A stretch of 64,000 nucleotides of DNA from Acidobacteriota bacterium. Its GTDB lineage: Bacteria; Acidobacteriota; Terriglobia; Versatilivoradales; Versatilivoraceae. The notes below the pieces were generated by a model that worked only from the letters and a program-made list of their open reading frames with translations, had not been told where the DNA came from and ran no database searches. This document shows positions 1 to 7,690 of this stretch, piece by piece (positions within the stretch are counted from its first letter, which is position 1; every line of letters starts with the position of its first letter). Location: contig JAPPDF010000097.1 of assembly GCA_028875575.1 (NCBI GenBank), positions 1 to 64,000 on the forward strand, read 5' to 3'. Made by a program: the position numbers and the translations under genes.

Positions 1-497
1 GCTCTATCCTCCTCGATCGATACCCTATCAGCGTGTAAACCATGTTTGCGGTTTATGATGTAAAGGATGAATGCGGTCTGTACCCAAGAATCACTCCCCC
101 CTTGAGGGGGAGTCGCAGAAGCCGAGCCGCAGGTGAAGGCTGATGCGGAGGGGGGCATACGCGACGCCGCAAAGCAGCGCCGGATGGCGAAGGCTGATGC
201 GGTGGGGGTAAGGCTCGGCTCCGGACCGTGCGACGGCGCGGCTGATACAGGGCGAAACAGCGGTGTTTCAGGTAAGGGCGAGACCTGCCTGGCCCTCAAC
301 TCGAGTCCAACTATCGTGGAGAACCTGCGGCTATTCCGGGGGGCTAACTGTGGTACAACGCGGTGGCTAACTGCGGAAGGGGAAATCGACCCACCCAAGC
401 AGGTATTCCCACCCCCGAAAAGTGACGTTCAGACCGGACTGCAGTGCTAGTCTTGCAACCTGCACCGGTCGGTGTCATTAAGTCTATGACACTTCCG
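1..497. other. Intergenic region, no convincing gene
   Basis: I see no gene here. The only longer open frame (133-450) is low-complexity in composition, has no domain I recognise and lies in repeat-like DNA. The stretch holds a perfect CTCCCCC/GGGGGAG inverted repeat at 94-112. It also has two imperfect direct copies of a 'gaaggctgatgcgg' phrase (about 132-146 and 189-203). A piece around 249-290 resembles the outer end of the dispersed repeat family described at 38346-38713. It lies just downstream of the minus-strand PhyH gene and may end that operon. Confidence 0.6.
94..112. repeat. Short GC-rich inverted repeat (hairpin)
   Basis: Seven-base perfect arms CTCCCCC and GGGGGAG surround a five-base loop. 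There is no T-run, so it is not a standard intrinsic terminator. It looks like the core of a dispersed palindromic repeat. Confidence 0.5.
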
Positions 498-1367
498 TCA
501 AAAGGCCGCGATGTTGAGGACGGCCTTCTCCTCGGGCGTGAGGGCTTCGATCTGTTGCGGCGTCATACCCCGGAAGTGGGTATTGGGCGGGACCGCGGCC
601 TCCAACCCCCAGATGCTCCGTTCCTCCTCGGTCATGCGAGCCCTGGCCTCCGGGGGGCACAGCCGGTAGGCGTCGTTGAATCCCCGGACCCACCAGCGCT
701 GAAAGTAGTACACCAGCGAGTAGCGGGGCGCGGTGCCGCAGTTGGCGCCGCTGGTGTGCCAGAGGGCCGAGTCCCAGAGGATGGCCGAGCCGGCCGGGGC
801 CTCGGCGCGAATCCATCCCTTCGGCAGGGTCTGCGGCTGTTCCGGGGGGACTTCCAGGGACAGGTGGGATCGGGGCCAGACGTAGGTGGCGCCGTTCTGG
901 CGGGTGAACTCGGAAACGCACCAGACGGATTGGACGGCCAGCGGATAGTGCCTGCCGCCGATGAAGGGGTTGACCGTAAAGTGGTGCCAGTCGGCATGCA
1001 GGTAGCCGCCCAGCTTGGTCCAGTCCTTCTTTCCGGTCGGCAGCGGTTTGCGGATGGCCAGGTTGTGGGCGAACATGTCGTCCCCCAGCACCCGGCGGGC
1101 CACGAGCAGCGGTTCGGGGTGCCGGGTCAGCATGCCCGGAAAATGAGGGTGCTTGCCCTGGGCGTTGTAGCACATCAGCAGGTTCTCGTTCTGCAGGCCG
1201 TACTTGCGGGCGGTGGCGGCTTCCGCCTCCAGGGTTTCATCGATGGCCCGCTTGGCCCCTTCCAGGTCTGCCGGAGAAAGGACCTCGGGGATGATGGTGT
1301 AGCCCTCTTCGGTCAGCCTGTCGGCATGCCGATCCAGTTCGGTGGGACTGAGCCTTGAAGTGTTCAT
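498..1367 (-). CDS. Phytanoyl-CoA dioxygenase (PhyH) family protein
   Basis: A 289-residue protein of the Fe(II)/2-oxoglutarate-dependent PhyH family, which hydroxylates small molecules in the cytoplasm; the substrate is unknown. The facial triad is visible: H124-x-D126 in a HADWHH context and a distal H204 in WHTSG. R215 is a candidate 2-oxoglutarate-binding arginine. I chose the ATG at 1367 because GGAAG precedes it and the protein then begins with the usual 'deGYtiip.vLs' start of the family; the longer open frame upstream is a shadow of the preceding gene. It is the last gene of a minus-strand run of DUF1549/1553 protein, DUF1501 and glycosidase-like protein, 92 bases after the last of these. 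Confidence 0.88.
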   Translation of the reverse strand: MNTSRLSPTELDRHADRLTEEGYTIIPEVLSPADLEGAKRAIDETLEAEAATARKYGLQNENLLMCYNAQGKHPHFPGMLTRHPEPLLVARRVLGDDMFAHNLAIRKPLPTGKKDWTKLGGYLHADWHHFTVNPFIGGRHYPLAVQSVWCVSEFTRQNGATYVWPRSHLSLEVPPEQPQTLPKGWIRAEAPAGSAILWDSALWHTSGANCGTAPRYSLVYYFQRWWVRGFNDAYRLCPPEARARMTEEERSIWGLEAAVPPNTHFRGMTPQQIEALTPEEKAVLNIAAF

Positions 1368-1459
1368 TTCCGGTTCTTCCTCTCCATCTTCAGCCGTTGC
1401 CCGAATGCAAGAGCCGGAACGGGTCGATCGGCTGCCGCCGGCGGTTGTCCGACCTCCCG

Positions 1460-3166
1460 TCAAGCCTCGGCCGACACCTCCACCCGGGTGACTCGCAAGG
1501 GTTTGTCCGATCCGGCGCCGCGGGCCAACAGCTTGAGATCCAGCCGGTTGCGGCCCTTCCTGAGCCGGTTGACGGGAAGTTCGAGCCGCAGGGCCTGGAA
1601 CCGCATGTCGTACGATTCTCCGGCGGGGAAGCCCAGGATTCCCTGTCCGGCCGGCGGACTGACCTCGTAACCCACCTGCTGCCAGTGGCTGGATACGTGC
1701 AGTTCCGCGGGTTCCAGCGGCTGCCCATTGAGTACCAGGTTCAAGACGTCTCCCGTCCTGTGGTAATGCATGCCGATCCACAATTCAGCCTTCCGGGGGC
1801 GGTTCGTCCTGGATCTCGGATCATCCGCGATGGGAACCCGGAGGGTCTTTGCCTTGCCGTTGGGGTTCAGGTCGAAAGGGAGCGGGGCATCCCGGAGGGC
1901 GGTGTTGTAGCGAATGGCGTCGGTTACGGGAGTGAAGGGCGTCGAGTCGAATCGATGGACGGTTGTGTAGTGCTTGGTTGTACTGGGCAGGGTCGTCGGA
2001 TCGGCAATCTCATTCAACAGGGGCTTCCGCCATGGCCCGTAGGTGAACCAGTTGAAGGTGTAGAGGCCGTCGGCTCCGTCACGCCAGAGGTTGGCCGCGC
2101 TGCCCCGAATCACGGCATCGGGACTGACTCGGTATCCATTGCCATACATGTAGAGGCAGGGATAGATGGGCAGGTCTGCGCGGGTCATCAGTTGTCGAAA
2201 CTCTTTCAAATTCGGCAGTTCGGTCAATCCCTGTCCCAGGATCAGAAAGTCCACCAGGTCCTCGGAAATCCAGGTGGGGACGTCGTAACCTCCTTCCAGG
2301 CACCACTCCAGGCGCTCCGGAACCCGTACGCCCAGCTCAATGGGTCTACCGCGGCGCCGGCCTCGTTCTCGCAGGCTCCGGCGCACCGAGCGCATGAAGC
2401 TGTTGAGGTGTTTGGCGTTCTCGCGTTCCGTGCCCCGCGGAAAGTTCAGGGTGTGGCGAAGCCAGTCCAACTCGATGCCGTCGAAATCCCAGCGATCGAA
2501 AAATTCCTCGATCACTCGCAGCTTGAGCTCGCGGACCTGGGGTTTTTCGAAATTGAGCGCCGTCCACCAACGCAGATTGGAAAGCCAATCGGGATTGAGA
2601 CGCTTGAAGGTGGGCAGTTCCGGGTTGGGCAACTGCCCGCGCCCTCGAAGGGCATCGTGGCAATCGTTCATGCGCAGGGAAACGAAGGCCTCCAGACCTC
2701 GGCGGCGGCACTCCTCGACCACAACCGCCGGGGGATTGTGTCCGGCGTCGGCCAGCGACTTCGGGTTCCGGTACTGATCCTTGGGGTCCACCGGGATGCC
2801 GGCGTGCCAGGTTCTTTCCTCGGGGAATTGGAAGTTGTCGGCTTCTCCCGGCCACTCCAGCACCCGGCTCTGGTATTCGGCCACGTTTCCGCTGCCGAAG
2901 CTGAAGAGCACGGTATCCACGGCCGAGCCCTCAATGGGAGCGAACACCAGGGAAGTGAACTGGTCGCGGGTCAGAGGGCCCTTGGAGTGCGGCAGGGCGG
3001 CGCGGCCCCAGCAGTGGATCATGGAGCCGTCCCAGTTGAACAGGAGGCGGCGTTTCCGGGGAGAGGCGGTCCTGGAAGGGAGAGCAGCGGCAGGCCGCAG
3101 CAGACGGGCGGCTCCGGCGGCACCCATGGCCAGAAAGCCGCGCCGGGTGACCGTTCCGGTTTCCAT
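1460..3166 (-). CDS. Tat-exported TIM-barrel glycoside-hydrolase-like protein (GHL10/DUF187-like)
   Basis: A 568-residue protein beginning with a Tat-type signal (TRRGFLAMGAAGAARLL, residues 7-23), so probably exported folded. The middle resembles family-10-like glycosidases of the DUF187/GHL10 type. It has 'FVSLRMND' around 161-168 and an acidic strand end at 226-235 (WDFDGIELDW), as in TIM-barrel active sites. A C-terminal part (about 430-568) looks like a beta-sandwich. The start is an ATG whose A is the last base of the upstream DUF1501 stop codon (TGATG), implying translational coupling. The reaction and substrate are inferred only at the level of 'carbohydrate-acting'. Confidence 0.72.
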   Translation of the reverse strand: METGTVTRRGFLAMGAAGAARLLRPAAALPSRTASPRKRRLLFNWDGSMIHCWGRAALPHSKGPLTRDQFTSLVFAPIEGSAVDTVLFSFGSGNVAEYQSRVLEWPGEADNFQFPEERTWHAGIPVDPKDQYRNPKSLADAGHNPPAVVVEECRRRGLEAFVSLRMNDCHDALRGRGQLPNPELPTFKRLNPDWLSNLRWWTALNFEKPQVRELKLRVIEEFFDRWDFDGIELDWLRHTLNFPRGTERENAKHLNSFMRSVRRSLRERGRRRGRPIELGVRVPERLEWCLEGGYDVPTWISEDLVDFLILGQGLTELPNLKEFRQLMTRADLPIYPCLYMYGNGYRVSPDAVIRGSAANLWRDGADGLYTFNWFTYGPWRKPLLNEIADPTTLPSTTKHYTTVHRFDSTPFTPVTDAIRYNTALRDAPLPFDLNPNGKAKTLRVPIADDPRSRTNRPRKAELWIGMHYHRTGDVLNLVLNGQPLEPAELHVSSHWQQVGYEVSPPAGQGILGFPAGESYDMRFQALRLELPVNRLRKGRNRLDLKLLARGAGSDKPLRVTRVEVSAEA

Positions 3167-4620
3167 CAGGCGATCATCTCCTTGATCAAGTGACCGCCCA
3201 GATCGGTGAGACGTTTGAAACGCCCGCCGTGATAGTAGGTCAGGCGCATATCGTCCAACCCCATCAAGTGGAGGATGGTGGCATGCAGATCGTGAATGTG
3301 ATAGCGGTTTTCGACGGCCCGGCGTCCCATTTCGTCGGTCGCTCCCACCACGGTCCCCCGCTTGACGCCCCCGCCGGCAAACCACATGGCCATGGCTTCC
3401 TTGTTGTGCTCGCGCCCCATGGTCTCCTTCACCAGGCCGCGGCCGCTTGCAGAGGTGCGCCCGAATTCTCCTCCCCAGACCACCAGGGTTTCGTCCAGCA
3501 GGCCACGCTGCTTCAGGTCCTGCAGAAGACCCGCGATCGGCCGGTCGGTTTCCAGACCCCTGCGGGAGTGTTCCTTGGTGAGATCGAAGTGGGAATCCCA
3601 ACTGCTATTGAAAACCTGGATGAATCGGACGCCGCGCTCCACCATCCGCCTGGCCATCAGGCACTTTCGTCCCATGGGCTCGGTGACGGCGTTGTTCAGG
3701 CCATAGAGTTCCCGAATGCTCTCGGGTTCCTTCTCCAGGTCGAGGGCCTCGGGGACCGAGGTCTGCATCCGGAAGGCCAGCTCATAGTTGCGGATGCGAG
3801 CCTGCAGGTCATCCTTGACCGGATTGGAACGCAGGTGGTCTCGATTCCACTTGTTGATCAGGCGCAGATTGGCCGCTTGTCGGCCTCGGGTCACCCCTTC
3901 AGGCGGCTTCAGATCGACGATGGGCGGCCCCACCAGATTCAGCAGGGTGCCTTGATAAATGGCCGGCAGATACCCGTTGGACCAATTTTGGGGGCCGTGG
4001 ATAAAGCGGTAGTCGGGCAGGATCACAAAGGCGGGCAAATTCTGGTTCTCGGTGCCCAGGCCATAGACCATCCAGGAACCCAGGGAGGGACTGCCCGGCA
4101 TGGGTCGGCCCAGGTTCATGAGCAGGCTGCCGGCGGTGTGGTTGTCGCTGTCGGTGTAGAGAGAACGAACCACCGACATTTCGTCGACCCACTCGCCCAA
4201 GTGAGGAAAAAGCTCGGAGACCTCGATGCCGCTCTTTCCCCTTTTGCTGAACCGGAAGGGACTGCCGATATAGAGGAGCTTGGCGTCTTCGGGTTGGTCC
4301 GGTCCGCCGCTGGCGACCGTTCCGTGGTGCCGGGTGAGATCCGGTTTGGGGTCGAAGGTATCCATGTGGCCGGGACCTCCGCCCATGAACAGGAAGATGC
4401 AGGACTTGGCCTTGGCCGTCAGGTGGGGGGGCTTGGGGGCCAGTGGGCTGGCGGGAGATTCCGAGGCCAGCAGGGTCTCTCTTTGCATCAGGTAGGACAG
4501 GGCCAATCCCCCCAAACCGACTCCACCCTGCAAGAGGAAGTGCCGGCGTCCCACGGGTCCCGTCTGCGGACCGTTCCTGGAGCTCGGGACGGGGTTCCAT
4601 TTCGGCGGACCGTAAGCCAT
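3166..4620 (-). CDS. DUF1501 domain protein, Tat signal
   Basis: A 484-residue DUF1501 protein, a member of the alkaline phosphatase/sulfatase-like superfamily of unknown reaction. The N-terminus carries a twin-arginine signal (RRHFLLQGGVGLGG). Family hallmarks are visible: FLFMGGGPGHMDTFDPKP near the start, a 'WDSHFD' segment, and GGEFGRT near the end followed by GREHN. The last motif differs from the GRDH-(N/H) form of its paralogues here. The ATG at 4620 is preceded by AAGGAG at good spacing. An upstream alternative at 4683 would overlap the previous gene and lacks such a site. It is paired with the DUF1549/1553 gene 52 bases upstream, the usual neighbour of this family. Confidence 0.92.
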   Translation of the reverse strand: MAYGPPKWNPVPSSRNGPQTGPVGRRHFLLQGGVGLGGLALSYLMQRETLLASESPASPLAPKPPHLTAKAKSCIFLFMGGGPGHMDTFDPKPDLTRHHGTVASGGPDQPEDAKLLYIGSPFRFSKRGKSGIEVSELFPHLGEWVDEMSVVRSLYTDSDNHTAGSLLMNLGRPMPGSPSLGSWMVYGLGTENQNLPAFVILPDYRFIHGPQNWSNGYLPAIYQGTLLNLVGPPIVDLKPPEGVTRGRQAANLRLINKWNRDHLRSNPVKDDLQARIRNYELAFRMQTSVPEALDLEKEPESIRELYGLNNAVTEPMGRKCLMARRMVERGVRFIQVFNSSWDSHFDLTKEHSRRGLETDRPIAGLLQDLKQRGLLDETLVVWGGEFGRTSASGRGLVKETMGREHNKEAMAMWFAGGGVKRGTVVGATDEMGRRAVENRYHIHDLHATILHLMGLDDMRLTYYHGGRFKRLTDLGGHLIKEMIA

Positions 4621-4672
4621 GTTCAGGGTTCTCCTTGCCGGGGATGAGGAAGCCCATCCGCCCGCATTGCAA

Positions 4673-7267
4673 TTACTCGACATAGATGAATTCGTTCAGG
4701 TTGAAAAGGGCCAGACAGAGATCGGCCAAGGTTCCCTCTGCATCCTTTTTCCGCCCTGTGGCGGGATTTCCCCGGTCGTCGTCGATCGAACCTCCCCCGC
4801 CCGCGGCTAGACTCACGGTATCCCTCGGATCTCCCGAAACCGGCCGAGCGGCTCCCAGAAACTCCAGGCCGTCGGTTCGTTCCGAGGGAGTGGGGGCACG
4901 TTGCAGGGCAAGTTGGAAGGCTTGGTCGAGCTGTTGTCCGGGATCATCCCCAACCTCTGCAACAATTCTGCCGGCCAGCGCGCGGCTCTGCTCGTGGGCA
5001 AACCGGCTGTTGAAGAGGACGAATACCTGGGGAGTCACCGTGGTGACCTCCCTGGCGGCGCAGCTCTCGTCCAGTTGGGTGCCGTCAAAGACCTTCACCA
5101 GGGGCAACACCAGGCTGCGCTGCTGGTACATGTAAAGGCTGCGTCGATTTCTGGCCTCGGCAGTGGAGGGCTCGAACCAGGTCACTGCCCCTTCCAGCAA
5201 GTCCTTGTCGATCCGGGGAAAGAATCCGGGGCCTCCCATGAGCGGATTCAACCGGCCGCTCACCGCCAGAACGCTGTCTCGAATGGCCTCGGCTTCCAGC
5301 CGCAACATGTTCCATCGCCAGTAATAGCGATTCTCGGGGTCGATCTTCCGGAGACGGTCGAATTCAGGATGTTGCATCGACTGACGATAGGTGTTGGACT
5401 GCAGAATGAGCCGGTGCATGGACTTGACGCTCCAACCGCTCCGGATAAACCGGGTGGCCAGCCAGTCGATGAGCTCCGGGTAGTCGGTGCCGGAGCCGTT
5501 GCGTCCAAAATCGTTGGGGGTCCTGACCAGTCCTCGGCCGAAATGGTGCTGCCAGATCCGATTGACCATCACCCGGGCCGTCAGGGGGTTTTCAGGGCTG
5601 GCGATCCACTCGGCCAGAACCTTGGTGGGGTTGCGGATGGGGCGGGAGACTCCGTCGTGGCCAACCTCTTCCAGTCCGGCCGGTTCCGAGTGGCCGGTCA
5701 GGGCACTGAGAAATCCCGGCAGGACCACCTCGCCCCGCTTCTTGGGATCTCCTCCCTCCAGGACAAAGGTGGTCGGTGGGTCCGGAAGGCCTCCGGCATC
5801 TGTTCCCACGGCTGCGTAGTTCAGGCCCAGGGAGGCCGAGGCCGAGTGGGCCATGGCCTTGTAGTAGTCGGGGCTGTGCGGATTGCGATAGGCGGTGGTC
5901 TGCTTGCGCATCAGGTGGTAGAGCGCCTGTTCCTGCTCATTCAGGAGGACGCCTTCGAGGGCTGCCCGTTTGAGGTCTCCGTTGACGGGACTGTTGCTCA
6001 AGGGAGGCAGTTCCTTGAGATCTTGAAAAGCCTGCAGGAAGCGGGCCTTTTCCAGGCGTACCTTGAAGCTGGCCGTGGTCTTTTCGCGGAACTCCTTCTG
6101 GCGCTTGAGCAGATCTTCCCAGTAGGCCTTGCCGTCTTCCCAGGCCCTGGAGTCACGGCCGGGCAGCTCGTACTGGCTGAAGGGTACTTCCATGGTGCTG
6201 AGCTTGACCGGTGCGAAGAAGGCCTCCATCCGATAGTAGTCACGGATGGGGATGGGGTCGTACTTGTGATCGTGACAGCGGGCGCAGGCCAGAGTCAGTC
6301 CCAGGAAGGCCGAAGCGGTGGTGTTGACGATGTCGTTGAGGGCGTCGCGCCGTACGCCGTCCTCACTGTAGACCGTGCCATGCAGGAATCCGAGACCCAG
6401 CTTGCCTTCCTTGCCGTAGTGCGGATAGGAGTCGCCGGCAATCTGCTCCCGAATGAAACGGTCGAAAGGGCGGTCTTGGTTGAAGGCCCGGACCACGTAG
6501 TCCCGATAGCGCCAGATGTGGGGGAGGGGACCGTCATAGCCGCCGTCGGTATCGGCATACCGCGCAATGTCCAGCCAGTGCCGCGCCCAGCGCTCGCCGT
6601 AGCGAGGGTCTCGAAGCAGCCGGTCGATTTCCTGCCGGTATGCGTCGGGGCTGGGATCGCTGGTGAATCGACGCATCTGCTCGGGAGTCGGGGGCAAGCC
6701 GATGAGATCGAAATAGAGGCGTCGCAGCAGCAGCCGCTTCGAGACCGGCGAGGCGGGAGTCAGCTTCCGGCTCTCCAGCTTGGCCAGGATGAAGGCATCG
6801 ATGGGGTTCTTCACCCACTGGTCCTGGCGCACCTGCGGGACCTCGGGCTCCTTCAACCCCGTCCAGGGCCATCCCCGCACCTGGTTTCCGGCGTCCGAAA
6901 TTGGCGGCAGTCGATCGATCCAGCCGGCTATCGAGGCAATCTCTTCATCGCTGAGCGGATTGCCGCTCAAGGGCATCCGCGGTTGCTTGTGGCCGGTCAG
7001 GTAGAGCATCAACGGACTCTCCGAGCTCTTTCCCGGGATGACGGCGGGCCCGTTCAAGGCGCCTCCCTGGAGTGCAGCTCGGGGGCTCTCCAGGACCAGG
7101 CCACTCTGGTGCGCCCGGGAGTCGTGACAGGCCAGACAGTGTTTTTCGAGAATGGGCCGGATGTTTTCGAAGGCGGGGACGGATTCGGCCGGGGCCGGGG
7201 AAGGCGCGGATCCCATCAGCAGTAGCGACACCAGCCATGGAAGGAGTCTTGCCGGCATGCGGTTCAC
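4673..7267 (-). CDS. Cytochrome-like DUF1549/DUF1553 protein (planctomycete-type, PSCyt1)
   Basis: An 864-residue exported protein with a signal peptide (hydrophobic residues about 6-27). An N-terminal cytochrome-like domain follows with CLACH (about residues 45-49) and the 'MPLSG.PLS.EEI..I..WI' tail typical of PSCyt1. DUF1549 comes next, with YGERWARHWLD and a second CARCHDHKYDP motif. The C-terminal DUF1553 has NPLTARVMVNRIWQHHFG and SIRNTY-like 'LQSNTYRQS' segments. Domain order and length are normal for the family. Its chemistry is unknown; the two CxxCH motifs suggest haem or another redox centre in the envelope. The start is GTG at 7267, with ATG at 7258 as an alternative; neither has a strong ribosome binding site. 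It is the first gene of the operon that runs to 498. Confidence 0.92.
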   Translation of the reverse strand: MNRMPARLLPWLVSLLLMGSAPSPAPAESVPAFENIRPILEKHCLACHDSRAHQSGLVLESPRAALQGGALNGPAVIPGKSSESPLMLYLTGHKQPRMPLSGNPLSDEEIASIAGWIDRLPPISDAGNQVRGWPWTGLKEPEVPQVRQDQWVKNPIDAFILAKLESRKLTPASPVSKRLLLRRLYFDLIGLPPTPEQMRRFTSDPSPDAYRQEIDRLLRDPRYGERWARHWLDIARYADTDGGYDGPLPHIWRYRDYVVRAFNQDRPFDRFIREQIAGDSYPHYGKEGKLGLGFLHGTVYSEDGVRRDALNDIVNTTASAFLGLTLACARCHDHKYDPIPIRDYYRMEAFFAPVKLSTMEVPFSQYELPGRDSRAWEDGKAYWEDLLKRQKEFREKTTASFKVRLEKARFLQAFQDLKELPPLSNSPVNGDLKRAALEGVLLNEQEQALYHLMRKQTTAYRNPHSPDYYKAMAHSASASLGLNYAAVGTDAGGLPDPPTTFVLEGGDPKKRGEVVLPGFLSALTGHSEPAGLEEVGHDGVSRPIRNPTKVLAEWIASPENPLTARVMVNRIWQHHFGRGLVRTPNDFGRNGSGTDYPELIDWLATRFIRSGWSVKSMHRLILQSNTYRQSMQHPEFDRLRKIDPENRYYWRWNMLRLEAEAIRDSVLAVSGRLNPLMGGPGFFPRIDKDLLEGAVTWFEPSTAEARNRRSLYMYQQRSLVLPLVKVFDGTQLDESCAAREVTTVTPQVFVLFNSRFAHEQSRALAGRIVAEVGDDPGQQLDQAFQLALQRAPTPSERTDGLEFLGAARPVSGDPRDTVSLAAGGGGSIDDDRGNPATGRKKDAEGTLADLCLALFNLNEFIYVE

Positions 7268-7360
7268 GGTTGCCGTGGATTGAGTGGAGTAAGCCCTGTT
7301 CGAACCCCTCTACCTTATCGGAAATTCACTCCGATCTCAATGGGTCAAGGCTCCCACCGT

Positions 7361-7682
7361 CCTGAAACAAACGCCTGCGCCTGGTGGCTGGAAACCGGTT
7401 CAACGTCACGAAGGGGTAAATGGTTTATTCACATCGATGCACAGGATGCACAGGATTTTTTCTGGAAACGGTGGACCTGCGGTCCTAAAGATCCGCGAAT
7501 CCGCATCGGATCATCGCCCAAATCGGCTTCTGGTGCAGGAAGCTCTCGTCCTGTTAATCCTGTGCATCCTGTGCATCGATGTTCAATAGGTAGGAAACCC
7601 TGCTAGCGGAACATGGCCCTTGTTCCCGACAGGCTATGAAGATTCGTTGTTTCACTCTCGAATGATCTGCCGGCCGGGCAGG
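7361..7682 (+). repeat. Dispersed inverted-repeat element, family A, copy 1
   Basis: The intergenic region 7268-7690 has no gene but holds this element. Its core (7431-7582, 152 bp) has 26-27-base inverted ends reading ACATCGATGCACAGGATGCA and onward. Outer flanks begin at CCTGAAACAAACGC (7361) and end at TTCACTCTCGAATGATCTGC (about 7670). The same outer and inner parts recur at 38346-38713, 56842-57156 and, core only, 16066-16219. No open frame is conserved inside, so it is a non-coding, MITE-like element. It separates two minus-strand operons. Confidence 0.85.
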
Positions 7683-7690
7683 GGTGGTGC

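Noticed and set aside
133-450. A 105-residue frame near the left edge
   Set aside because: It lies in repeat-like DNA, has no domain and no good ribosome binding site.
4901-7225. A 774-residue plus-strand frame
   Set aside because: Antisense to a clear DUF1549/1553 gene; composition is typical of a GC-rich shadow.
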